25,062 nucleotides of DNA from JBIIUJ01 sp044340025 (GTDB lineage Bacteria > Pseudomonadota > Alphaproteobacteria > Caulobacterales > Aquidulcibacteraceae). Shown in pieces: positions 6,357-14,161 of the stretch. The number at the start of each line of letters is the position of its first letter. Positions within the stretch are counted from its first letter, which is position 1. The notes under the pieces are model-generated. The model was not told where the DNA came from. It was given only the letters and a program-made list of their open reading frames with translations, and searched no databases. The position numbers and the translations under genes were made by a program. The stretch is from NCBI GenBank assembly GCA_044340025.1, contig JBIIUJ010000025.1, forward strand, positions 1 through 25,062, in the 5' to 3' direction.

Positions 6357-8753
6357 ATGGCCGGGATCACACAGGAAGCATTGCGGCGCGGGGTGTCTGG
6401 CCTGGCGCTGGTCATCGGGGTTTCGGCTGCTGCGCCGGCATTGGCTCAGAGCGCGCCTGCGGGCGTGGCCTCGGCGCGCCAGGTGGAGACCGTGATCGTC
6501 ACCGCCCGCAAGCGCGAGGAAACCGTGCAGGACGCGCCGCTGACGGTGAAGGCCTTTTCCGAAGACCAGCTCGCCGCGCGCGGGATCGACGGCATCGCCG
6601 ATCTCGCCCGCAATGCCCCCGGCATCAATTTCATCCCCGGCAACAGCCGGATCAGTTCCACGATCTCCGTGCGCGGCATGACCCAGGTCTCCGCTGTCGG
6701 CGACAACCGGCGAGACCTTGTGACCGTGTTCATCGACGGCGTGCCCTATGTGGGCAACCCTTCGGGCGTCGGCCTTGAAGATCTGGCCCGCGTTGAGGTG
6801 ATCAAGGGGCCCCAGTCGGCCCTGTTCGGGCGCGCCACCTTCGGCGGCGCCATCAGCATGATCACCACCACGCCGGGTTCGGAGTTCGAGGCGCGGGTTT
6901 CCGCCACAGTCGCCGATTTCGGCGACATGCGGCTGTCCGGCCGGATCGAGGGGCCGATCTTCGGCGACATTCTATCCGGCGGTCTTTCCGGCGAGGTGAC
7001 CACCTTCGACGGAATGTATGGCAACACCGAAGGCGGCAAGCTGGGCGCCAGCGAAGGCAGCGTCGGCACCGGTACCCTGGTTTTCAGGCCAATCCCCGCC
7101 CTGCAAATCAAGGCGCGCGCCTCGGTCCGGCGCGACGGGGACGGCCCCGCAGCCTCTGTGCTGGGCGCCCGCTGGCCGACGCACAATTGCGGCCCGTTCC
7201 CCGGCTTTCTGGCGCGGCCGCTTGCCGGCCTGCCGCCAGAGATCAACACCGTCGCGCTCGCGCGGCGCACCTTCTGCGGCGCTCTGTCGACCCCCCCGGG
7301 CCCCTATACGATCAACACCAGGTTGCCGCAGGCCTCCATCACGCCGGTCCGCCGCACCAAGCTGGAAAACCATGGACTGGTCCTGGACTACAGCCTCTAT
7401 ACCCTGACCGCCGACTGGGAGGTGTTTGGCGGCCACACGATCAGCGCGATCGCCAGCACCCAGGATCAGGTGATCAACGTTCTGCAGGACTTCGAGCGCG
7501 CGCCAGAGGATCGCTACCAGGCGTCGATCTCGAACCAGCAGCTTCAGGACTTCTTTGAAGTGCGGCTGACCTCGCCGTCTGACCAGCGCCTGACCTGGAT
7601 GGTCGGCGCCTCCTCCATCCAGCAGGAGTTCAATTCTCTTGGCCAGTTCGTGAACGGGGCGCTGTTTGGGCCCGCCGCGGGAGGGCCGCCCGGCCTGCCG
7701 GTCCGCGCGCTGAACACGCAGGAAAACCAGGCCGTCTTCGCCAGCCTGGCCTTTGACATCACCGACAGCTTGAACCTGTCGCTGGAAGCGCGCCGTCAGG
7801 AAGAGACGCTGGCGGCCGGCATCGGCACGCCGACGCGGTTTGAAGCCACCACCGAAGCCACGCTGCCCCGCGTGATCCTGCGCTATGAGCTGAGCGATCG
7901 CACCAATGTCTATGCCAATTACGCCGAGGGTAATCAGCCCACGTCCGGCAATCCGGACTTCTTCGCCCTTACCCCGGCCGGGCGTGCGGTCGCGGAGCGC
8001 AACGGCGTGGTCGGCGTGCTGGACGAAGCCAAGCTCAAGAGCTTTGAGATTGGCCTGAAACACCTTTCCGCCGACGGGTCCTGGTATGCCAATGTCAGCG
8101 CCTATCGCATGGAGTGGATCGGCCGGCAGGGCGTGCGCACCATTCAGGTCGACGTCAATGGCGACGGGGTGATCAATCTCACCGGAACCGGCGTGAACCG
8201 GGAGGTGTTCAACGCCGCCCCCTTCGCCGCCGGCGATAGCGAAACGACAGGCGCGGAGATCGACGCGGGCTGGAACCCGACCGATCGGATCTCGCTTGGC
8301 GGCACGCTTGCCTACGCCGACACGGAGATCACCAAGGCGCTCAACGAGGCCCTGCTCCTGCGCTTCTTCAACCTCGCCGACGGCAAGGGGCGGGAGTATC
8401 CCAACGCGCCGAAACTCTCGGGCGCGGCCTTTGCGGAGTATTCAGCCCCCGCCATGGGCGATCTGGACTGGTTTGCCCGCGCCGATGTCACCTATGTGTC
8501 CAAGCGGTACGACTCGATCCTAAACCTCACCTATGTGCCCGATCTCTGGCGCACCAACGCCCGCCTTGGCCTGCGATCCGACCGGTGGGAGGCGAGCTTC
8601 TGGGTCAACAATCTGTTCGACGACGACACGCCCGAAAGCGCGTCCTACAATTCCGACAGCGCGGCCGACCCGTTCTTCTTCCAGCTCGCGGCGTCCGAAA
8701 TCGTGTTGCCGCGCAAGCGGCAGATCGGGCTGACGGTCACGGTGCGGCGCTGA
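6357..8753 (+). CDS. TonB-dependent receptor, first gene of the DUF1838 operon
   Basis: A complete 798-residue outer-membrane TonB-dependent receptor. It has a Sec signal peptide cleaved near ALA|Q at residue 30, a TonB box ETVIVTA at 44-50, a plug domain (about 55-171) with VEVIKGPQSALFGR at 147-159, then the 22-strand barrel. The start at 6357 is chosen because GGGGGA precedes it and the signal peptide begins there; the open frame upstream to 6129 lacks both. Two Cys in an extracellular stretch (encoded near 7188 and 7275) may bridge. The C-terminus is TVTVRR, without the terminal aromatic residue usual for these barrels. Its stop TGA shares one base with the ATG of the next gene. It is the likely outer-membrane gate for whatever the following exported proteins process. 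The ligand cannot be inferred. Confidence 0.95.
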   Translation: MAGITQEALRRGVSGLALVIGVSAAAPALAQSAPAGVASARQVETVIVTARKREETVQDAPLTVKAFSEDQLAARGIDGIADLARNAPGINFIPGNSRISSTISVRGMTQVSAVGDNRRDLVTVFIDGVPYVGNPSGVGLEDLARVEVIKGPQSALFGRATFGGAISMITTTPGSEFEARVSATVADFGDMRLSGRIEGPIFGDILSGGLSGEVTTFDGMYGNTEGGKLGASEGSVGTGTLVFRPIPALQIKARASVRRDGDGPAASVLGARWPTHNCGPFPGFLARPLAGLPPEINTVALARRTFCGALSTPPGPYTINTRLPQASITPVRRTKLENHGLVLDYSLYTLTADWEVFGGHTISAIASTQDQVINVLQDFERAPEDRYQASISNQQLQDFFEVRLTSPSDQRLTWMVGASSIQQEFNSLGQFVNGALFGPAAGGPPGLPVRALNTQENQAVFASLAFDITDSLNLSLEARRQEETLAAGIGTPTRFEATTEATLPRVILRYELSDRTNVYANYAEGNQPTSGNPDFFALTPAGRAVAERNGVVGVLDEAKLKSFEIGLKHLSADGSWYANVSAYRMEWIGRQGVRTIQVDVNGDGVINLTGTGVNREVFNAAPFAAGDSETTGAEIDAGWNPTDRISLGGTLAYADTEITKALNEALLLRFFNLADGKGREYPNAPKLSGAAFAEYSAPAMGDLDWFARADVTYVSKRYDSILNLTYVPDLWRTNARLGLRSDRWEASFWVNNLFDDDTPESASYNSDSAADPFFFQLAASEIVLPRKRQIGLTVTVRR

Positions 8754-9616
8754 TGCGGTCCGCTGCCCCTACCAGACGCGCCGCCATGGCGGGCGCGGCG
8801 GCGCTTCTGGCCGCCGGCCCCGCAGCGGCCGCGCGCGCGCCCTACAGGCTTGATCCGGCCGATCCCGCCTCTGCCCTGCGCGCGTATCGGCGAATTCGCC
8901 TGTGCGACGACGAGCGGGTCTTTTACTGGTGGATGAGCGGCACACGCTACGCGCAGATCGAGAACAAGCTGACCGCGATGTTCGACATCGAGATCTGCTC
9001 GATCTTCCGGGTGAGCGCCCTGCGCGATGACAGCTTCAGCCTGTCCACGCTGGAGATGGTGTTCAACCGGCCGGTCGGCGGCGGGCCGCTCTTGGAGCGC
9101 TGGACCAATCCGTTGACCGGGGAGGCGCTGACGCCGGTCTATCGCCCGGTCGGCCCCATCACGGTGCCCTATACGCTCGCCGGCGCCGCCATCCCGAGCA
9201 GTCTGCCGGGCGCGCGCATCGTCTCCTCCAGGCCGCCCAAGCGCTTCGTGCTGCAAGGCGACGATGTACTGATGCGCGACGACAGCCAGGCCGAGGTGAT
9301 CCAGGAAGACGGTCTCTCCCCGCCCTATCGCGTCAATGACTTCGCCGAGTTTCAGGCCTCCCGCCGGGCGGTGGAGATGGTGCGCCAGCCTTGGGTTCCG
9401 GCCGTTGTGTCCTTCACCGCCGTCACCGGCTGGCAGCGCTGGTGGCGGATGGGCGACCGGCCCGGCGGCTCTGTCGCACGCGCCATGGGCCGAAAGGTCG
9501 ACCGCTGGGATGCCATCCCCGCCTTCACGCGCGACGCGATCGCCAGGCTCTATCCCCAGATCGCGGCCGACCCGCTCAAGGCGCTCGATCTGCCGCCGTT
9601 CCGGTTTGAACGATGA
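8753..9616 (+). CDS. DUF1838 family exported protein (first of four)
   Basis: A 287-residue protein with a Tat-type signal (PTRRAAMAGAA, cleavage near AAAARA at 24-29). It belongs to the uncharacterised DUF1838 family by the motifs ERWTNPLTGEAL at 115-126 and a C-terminal WQRWWRMGDRPG at 227-238, both of which have counterparts in the paralogues here. No catalytic motif of a known enzyme class is apparent. The start ATG at 8753 overlaps the receptor stop (TGATG), and the end overlaps the next start (ATGA), so it is translationally coupled on both sides. It lacks the DL-x-TGAVL stretch seen just before the NP-x-T motif in the second and third copies, so it is one of the more diverged members. 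Periplasmic location and a role in processing or binding the receptor's substrate are inferred. Confidence 0.82.
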   Translation: MRSAAPTRRAAMAGAAALLAAGPAAAARAPYRLDPADPASALRAYRRIRLCDDERVFYWWMSGTRYAQIENKLTAMFDIEICSIFRVSALRDDSFSLSTLEMVFNRPVGGGPLLERWTNPLTGEALTPVYRPVGPITVPYTLAGAAIPSSLPGARIVSSRPPKRFVLQGDDVLMRDDSQAEVIQEDGLSPPYRVNDFAEFQASRRAVEMVRQPWVPAVVSFTAVTGWQRWWRMGDRPGGSVARAMGRKVDRWDAIPAFTRDAIARLYPQIAADPLKALDLPPFRFER

Positions 9617-10593
9617 AGATCTCCCGTCGCGCCTTCGGGCCGCTCGCGGCGGCCTCGGCCTTGCTGGCGGGCGGGACAGGGGCCGCGCACGCCCGGTCGC
9701 CCTCGGCGGGCCTGCGCGGGCCGCTGTACGACCTGACCACGCCGGAGGGCAACGTCGGCGCCTTCGCCAAGATATCCTCCGATCTCTCCGGCAAGACCAC
9801 GCATGGCTGGTATCGCGGCGTGCTGATGGGCATGGCGCCGGGCGGGCCGATCCGTGATCTTGTCGGCATCATCGGCATGTCCAGCCAGCGGCTGGAACCG
9901 CTTGCTGACGGGCCGGGCTGGCAGCTTTTGCAGAAAGAATGCGGCTTTTTCACCGATCTGGCGACCGGGGCGGTGCTGGAGCGCTGGACCAATCCGTATA
10001 CGAACGAAACGGTGGAGCCGTTCCACATCGCCAACGCCTCCGTCAGCCGGCGGATCGAGCCCGTCGTCCGCGACGCCCGCTTCTATGACACGGCCGCGGG
10101 CGGCGCAGCGAGGGAGCGGCCATTCGTGCTGGCGTGGGATCAGGCCGGCGACCGGCTGTTTGTGGAGACGCGCGCCCATGTCTGGGCCAACAATCCGCTC
10201 GATCCGGCGGTATGGCGGCGGGAATCGCATGGCGCGCAGATCCAGGTGAGCGATTGCCTGGCCTATTCCTGCTCTGCGCGCGATCTGCAGGACCCGCGCC
10301 TCAGCCATGTGGATCATGCTGGCCACTGGGTGCATGTGCGCCCGTGGCAGCCATGGATGCTGATGGGCCGCCGTCCCGGCGCCTGTCTGTATAGCGCTTT
10401 CACCGGCTCGGCGGGAACGCTGGATGTCGTGCCCGAGGAGATCGCTGCGGTGGTGCGTGCGCGCCTTCCAGCGTTTCTGGAGGCGCCGCGCGTTCTCACC
10501 CGCTCGGAGCCCTCCCTCGTGCGCTATCGCCGCGAGCGCGCGCCCGTGCCGATCGAGACCGACCCCGATCCCGCTTTCCGGAGCCCGCCATGA
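9613..10593 (+). CDS. DUF1838 family exported protein (second of four)
   Basis: A 326-residue protein that looks the most like a standard DUF1838 member. It has a twin-arginine signal (ISRRAFGPLAA, cleavage near AHARS at 25-29). Family motifs are FTDLATGAVLERWTNPYT at 113-130, NPLDPAVWRRES at 194-205 and WQPWMLMGRRPG at 245-256. It carries Cys110, Cys215 and Cys220, with HVDHAGH (232-238) near the conserved region; whether these bind a metal is unknown. The ATG at 9613 overlaps the previous stop by four bases and its own stop overlaps the next ATG. The C-terminal tail after about 290 (RSEPSLVRYRRERAPVP) is basic and proline-rich and has no counterpart in the other copies. The function of the family has not been established to my knowledge. 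Confidence 0.87.
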   Translation: MKISRRAFGPLAAASALLAGGTGAAHARSPSAGLRGPLYDLTTPEGNVGAFAKISSDLSGKTTHGWYRGVLMGMAPGGPIRDLVGIIGMSSQRLEPLADGPGWQLLQKECGFFTDLATGAVLERWTNPYTNETVEPFHIANASVSRRIEPVVRDARFYDTAAGGAARERPFVLAWDQAGDRLFVETRAHVWANNPLDPAVWRRESHGAQIQVSDCLAYSCSARDLQDPRLSHVDHAGHWVHVRPWQPWMLMGRRPGACLYSAFTGSAGTLDVVPEEIAAVVRARLPAFLEAPRVLTRSEPSLVRYRRERAPVPIETDPDPAFRSPP

Positions 10594-11441
10594 CCATGTT
10601 CGATCGCCGAGGGCTGATGGCGAGCGCGCTTGGCCTTGCCGCCGGCGCGGTTGGCGCAGCGCCAGCCCGGGCCGAACCCGGCCCCGTTCATCGCCGGCTC
10701 GGCCTTGCTGATCCGGCAAGGGCCACGGAAGCCTTCGTGCGGATGCGCTGCAACACGCCCGGCGCGTGGGGCGTTTGGGTCTATCGCGGCCAGTTGATCG
10801 TGAAGCCTGAAGGCATGGTGGCGCGCCCGCTCTGCCGGATCGAGGGGGTCAGCTACAACCGCGCGACCCCCAACGCCGAGGGCGGCTGGGACTATGATCT
10901 GGAGGAAGCCGGCTACTTCTGCGACCTCCAGACCGGCGCCGTCCTCGACACGATGGTCAATCCGTTCACCAGCCAGACGGTTCGCGTGCGCCACTATCGC
11001 TCGCCCCAGCAGCTGCGCTTCAGCCGTCAGGTCGTGCAACCGCGCCAGAGCCTGCCGCCGGGCGTCAGCTTCACCGGCGTCATCACCGATCCGGTGGAGA
11101 TCGGGGATCGGATGTTTGCCTCCGAAGACCTCTATGTCGCCACCCCGCCGCGCCCGGCCGACGGCGACCGGCCGGCGCGGCCCGCGCGGACCCAGACCTC
11201 GCTCGCCATGTTCGACGTGCGCGCCGCCGACCTTCTGCGCCCGCGCGGCTGGGTTCCGGCAAGCTGCCACTACGGCACGATCAACACCCCGGTGGACTGG
11301 CTCGGCATGGCTGCGCTGGGCGGGGTTCAGAGCATGCGCCTGGTCATGACCAAGGCGCGCGATCCCCGCGCCGCGCCGGCGTGGCTGTTGAGCCGCATCC
11401 GCGCCGATCACGCCGGCTTCTTCGACGGGCGGCCCGCGTGA
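10590..11441 (+). CDS. DUF1838-like exported protein, diverged (third of four)
   Basis: A 283-residue protein with a Tat-like signal (FDRRGLMASAL, cleavage near ARAE at 26-29). It is tied to the DUF1838 family by YFCDLQTGAVLDTMVNPFT at 109-127, which parallels the same stretch in the second copy. The C-terminal motif is degenerate: where the others have W-x-x-W-x-x-MG-x-RPG, this one has VDWLGMAALGGV around 235-246. If that motif forms an active or binding site, this copy has lost or changed it. Its start overlaps the preceding stop by four bases. Its stop TGA overlaps the GTG start of the alpha/beta hydrolase, so it is the last of the first three DUF1838 genes before the hydrolase. Family membership is less certain than for its neighbours. 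Confidence 0.75.
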   Translation: MTMFDRRGLMASALGLAAGAVGAAPARAEPGPVHRRLGLADPARATEAFVRMRCNTPGAWGVWVYRGQLIVKPEGMVARPLCRIEGVSYNRATPNAEGGWDYDLEEAGYFCDLQTGAVLDTMVNPFTSQTVRVRHYRSPQQLRFSRQVVQPRQSLPPGVSFTGVITDPVEIGDRMFASEDLYVATPPRPADGDRPARPARTQTSLAMFDVRAADLLRPRGWVPASCHYGTINTPVDWLGMAALGGVQSMRLVMTKARDPRAAPAWLLSRIRADHAGFFDGRPA

Positions 11442-12313
11442 GGCGGCTGCTCGCCGCCCTGGCGGTCCTGATCAGCGCAGCCCTCGCCGGCCCCGCCTCC
11501 GCCGATGGCTTGCGCTTCTCGACGGCGATTTCGCGCGACGGGGTGCCGATCAACGTGGTGGAAGCAGGCGAGCGCGGAAAGCCCGCGATCCTTCTGATCC
11601 ATGGCTTTTCCCAGAGCTATCTGTCCTGGATGGCCCAGCTTCAGGAGCCGGAGCTGACGCAGCGCTACCATCTGATCGCGCTGGACCTGCGCGGTCATGG
11701 CGGATCGGGAAAGCCCTGGCGCGCGCGCGATTACGCCGCCTCGCGCCGCTGGGCCGATGATGTGGACGCCGCCTTGCAGCTTTCAGGCGCGCGGCGGCCC
11801 CTGATCGTGGGCTGGTCTTATGGCGGCTATGTCGCGCTCGATTATCTGCGCCACCGCAGGGCAGGGGCGGCGGCGGGCCTGATGCTTGTGGGCAGCCACG
11901 CCGGGCTTCTGCCGCGCCCGCCGGGCGGGGCTGTTCCGCCTGAAAGCGATCTCGACGCCCAGCGCGCGGCGGCCCGCGCCTTCATGGCGGTGATGAGCGC
12001 CGCGCCCTTGTCGCCCGAGGCGACCGCGCGGGGCGAGGCCTCTTTCCTGATGCTGCCGCCTTATGCGCGGCGCGCCTTCATGGGCCGCAACCTCGACAAT
12101 CGCGACCTTGCGCCACGGCTGGCGCTGCCGATCCGTTTCCTGATCGGGGAGAAGGATCCCACCGCCGCGCCCGACGCGCTTTCCGACTTGTCGGCTGTTC
12201 TGCCGCAAGGCGCTGGCGTGGCGATCGCTCCTGGTCAGGGTCATTCTCCGTTTGCGGAGGATCCAGCCGCCTTCGCCGCCCAGCTTGCGGCGTTTCGCGA
12301 GGCTGTGCGATGA
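11438..12313 (+). CDS. Secreted alpha/beta hydrolase embedded in the DUF1838 operon
   Basis: A 291-residue alpha/beta hydrolase with a Sec signal (RRLLAALAVLISAALAG, cleavage near ASA|D at 20-23). The GTG start at 11438 is preferred: it forms a GTGA overlap with the previous stop, matching every other junction in the operon, and it begins the signal peptide. An upstream in-frame start at 11381 would add 19 Arg-rich residues inside the previous gene. The catalytic triad is complete and canonical: Ser127 in GWSYGG (125-130), Asp240 in GEKDP, His269 in GQGHSPF. The oxyanion loop is LIHGFSQS (53-60) and strand 4 is ALDLRGHG (81-88). In the operon context it probably cleaves an ester, lactone or similar bond of the imported substrate in the periplasm. 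Confidence 0.92.
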   Translation: MRRLLAALAVLISAALAGPASADGLRFSTAISRDGVPINVVEAGERGKPAILLIHGFSQSYLSWMAQLQEPELTQRYHLIALDLRGHGGSGKPWRARDYAASRRWADDVDAALQLSGARRPLIVGWSYGGYVALDYLRHRRAGAAAGLMLVGSHAGLLPRPPGGAVPPESDLDAQRAAARAFMAVMSAAPLSPEATARGEASFLMLPPYARRAFMGRNLDNRDLAPRLALPIRFLIGEKDPTAAPDALSDLSAVLPQGAGVAIAPGQGHSPFAEDPAAFAAQLAAFREAVR

Positions 12314-13206
12314 CCAGCCTGTCGCGGCGGGGAGCGCTCACGGCGGGATTTGCCGCGGCCGCGACCCCATCCTTCGCCGACACCCGGACCGCGCGCGCCG
12401 ACGCCCGCCTGCGCGACGCGCTGGCCGATCCCGCCCAGCGCCTTCTGATCCGGGCCCGGCTTTTCGGCTCCACCCGGACCGCCACGATCCACCGCATCAG
12501 TCAGGGCCACGTCTGGGCCGAAACGCCCGATGCGCCGGCGCGCCGGCCCCTCTTTTCTGTCATCAATTACGCCGTGGCGGACTGGCGGCCCGATCCTGCA
12601 GGCGGCTTTGCGGTCACCAGCTGGGACAGCGCGGTCTATACACGCTTTGGCACGGCCGAGCCGCTGGAGTGGTTCGACAACCCTTTCACCGGCGCGCGCC
12701 AGCGCCCCATTGCGTTTCTGCTCGGCCCCATGACCAGCCGTGTGACGGCGGAGGCGATGGCGACCGGCGGCGAAGCGGTGGCCCGCCCGCGCGATCTCGC
12801 CCGCCTGGTGCAGGGTGGACATCTGATCTGGCCGATCGCCTCGGCGCGCACGATCCCCAATCCGCTCGATCGGGCGCGCTTCCCGCAGAGCTGGGGCGGG
12901 CCCACGCTCTCCTATGATCTTTTCGCCGCCTTCACGGCGCGCAGCGCCGATCTCCTCAACCCCGATCTGGCTCAGGCGTGCGCGACCAGCCGGTATGACG
13001 AGAACACGCCCTGGCCCTACTGGATGGCGATGGGCGAGCGGCCGGGCCGGCTTGTCGCGCATGGCTTCGGCGTCAAGCTCGCCGAGCTCGACGAAGCCGA
13101 TCCCATGCTGGTGGCGGCCCTGCGTGCGGGCGCGCCTGCCATGTTCGCGCCCGAGCGCTGGACGAGCCCGCGCAACGACCTGACCGAGTTTCTCGCCAGC
13201 CGCTAG
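12310..13206 (+). CDS. DUF1838 family exported protein (fourth of four)
   Basis: A 298-residue DUF1838 protein, last gene of the receptor operon. The signal peptide is Tat-like (LSRRGALTAGF, cleavage near SFADT at 21-25). Motifs shared with the paralogues are EWFDNPFTGARQ at 120-131, NPLDRARFP at 184-192 and WPYWMAMGERPG at 235-246. The start ATG overlaps the hydrolase stop by four bases. It ends at TAG, 9 bases from the stop of the convergent glutathione transferase, and I see no terminator hairpin between them. The NPLD and RPG motifs are closest to the second copy, while the central part differs much. No enzyme class can be assigned. Confidence 0.85.
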   Translation: MTSLSRRGALTAGFAAAATPSFADTRTARADARLRDALADPAQRLLIRARLFGSTRTATIHRISQGHVWAETPDAPARRPLFSVINYAVADWRPDPAGGFAVTSWDSAVYTRFGTAEPLEWFDNPFTGARQRPIAFLLGPMTSRVTAEAMATGGEAVARPRDLARLVQGGHLIWPIASARTIPNPLDRARFPQSWGGPTLSYDLFAAFTARSADLLNPDLAQACATSRYDENTPWPYWMAMGERPGRLVAHGFGVKLAELDEADPMLVAALRAGAPAMFAPERWTSPRNDLTEFLASR

Positions 13207-13215
13207 CGGCGCGCT

Positions 13216-14073
13216 TCAGCCGGCGGCCGGGCCGTCCAGGTCGCTCGCCTCATGGCGCTCGGGAACCTGGGTTGCAGGCTCGCCCCAGGTGCGGTTCACG
13301 CGGCGCCCGCGCTGAACTGCGGGGCGCTCGGCGATGGTTTCGGCCCAGCGCAGGACGTGGGTGTATTCGTGCACCGAGAGGAAGGCGCCGGCCTCATAGA
13401 GCTGGCCTTTCGCCATCGCGCCATACCAGGGCCAGATCGCCATGTCCGCGATCGTATAGTCCGGCCCGGCGATATAGGGGCTTTCGGCCAGCCGCCGGTT
13501 CAGCACGTCCATCTGGCGCTTCACCTCCATGGCGAAACGGTCGATCGCATATTCGATCTTCTCCGGCGCATAGGCGTAGAAGTGACCAAAGCCGCCGCCG
13601 AGATAGGGCGCGCTGCCCATCTGCCAGAACAGCCACGAGAAGCATTCCGCCCGCGCGGCCGGCTCCTGCGGCAGGAAAGCCGAAAACTTCTCGGCGAGAT
13701 AAACCAGAATGGCCGCGCTTTCGAACACCCGGACAGGCTGCTCGCCGGAGCGATCCAGCAGCGCGGGGATCTTGGAGTTGGGATTGATCTCCACAAAGCC
13801 CGAGCCGAACTGCTGGCCCTCGCCGATATTGATAAGCCAGGCGTCATACTCGGCCCCGGCATGACCCAGCGCCAGAAGCTCCTCCAGCATCACCGTGACC
13901 TTCACGCCATTGGGCGTGGCGAGAGAATAAAGCTGAAGCGGGTGACGCCCGACAGGCAGTGTCTTTTCATGCGTCGGCCCGGCGATCGGGCGGTTGATGG
14001 CGGCGAAGCGGCCGCTCCCCTTGTCCCTGTTCCAGGTCCAGACGGGCGGCGGAGTGTAGGCTGTTTCGCTCAT
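13216..14073 (-). CDS. yghU: Glutathione S-transferase family, YghU-like disulfide-bond oxidoreductase
   Basis: A 285-residue cytosolic glutathione-dependent protein of the YghU/nu-class family. The N-terminal extension before the thioredoxin fold (residues 1-44: TPPPVWTWNRDKGSGRF, then NRPIAGPTHEK) is characteristic of YghU. It is followed by LYSLATPNGVKV (48-59), the cis-Pro segment NPNSKIPAL (97-105) and the glutathione-binding ESAAIL (118-123). The C-terminal helical domain includes LFWQMGSAPYLGGGFGHF (148-165) and YTIADMAIWPW (206-216). The length matches the family. The start at 14073 has AAGGA about 10 bases upstream. It follows the DsbA-like gene by 88 bases on the same strand and may be part of the TetR-led operon. 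Family members reduce organic hydroperoxides or disulfides with glutathione; its link to the neighbours is inference. Confidence 0.93.
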   Translation of the reverse strand: MSETAYTPPPVWTWNRDKGSGRFAAINRPIAGPTHEKTLPVGRHPLQLYSLATPNGVKVTVMLEELLALGHAGAEYDAWLINIGEGQQFGSGFVEINPNSKIPALLDRSGEQPVRVFESAAILVYLAEKFSAFLPQEPAARAECFSWLFWQMGSAPYLGGGFGHFYAYAPEKIEYAIDRFAMEVKRQMDVLNRRLAESPYIAGPDYTIADMAIWPWYGAMAKGQLYEAGAFLSVHEYTHVLRWAETIAERPAVQRGRRVNRTWGEPATQVPERHEASDLDGPAAG

Positions 14074-14161
14074 GGGAAGGATCCTTGAAGTGGCTGCGCC
14101 AGCGGGCGGCAAGGTGGCGCCGGGGCTGGGCGGTGGCAACCGCGCAAAGCCCCGGCGATCG

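Noticed and set aside
10590..11441. Third DUF1838 copy as a pseudogene
   Set aside because: The frame is intact at normal length, with a signal peptide and coupled start and stop; only one motif is degenerate, so divergence is more likely than decay.
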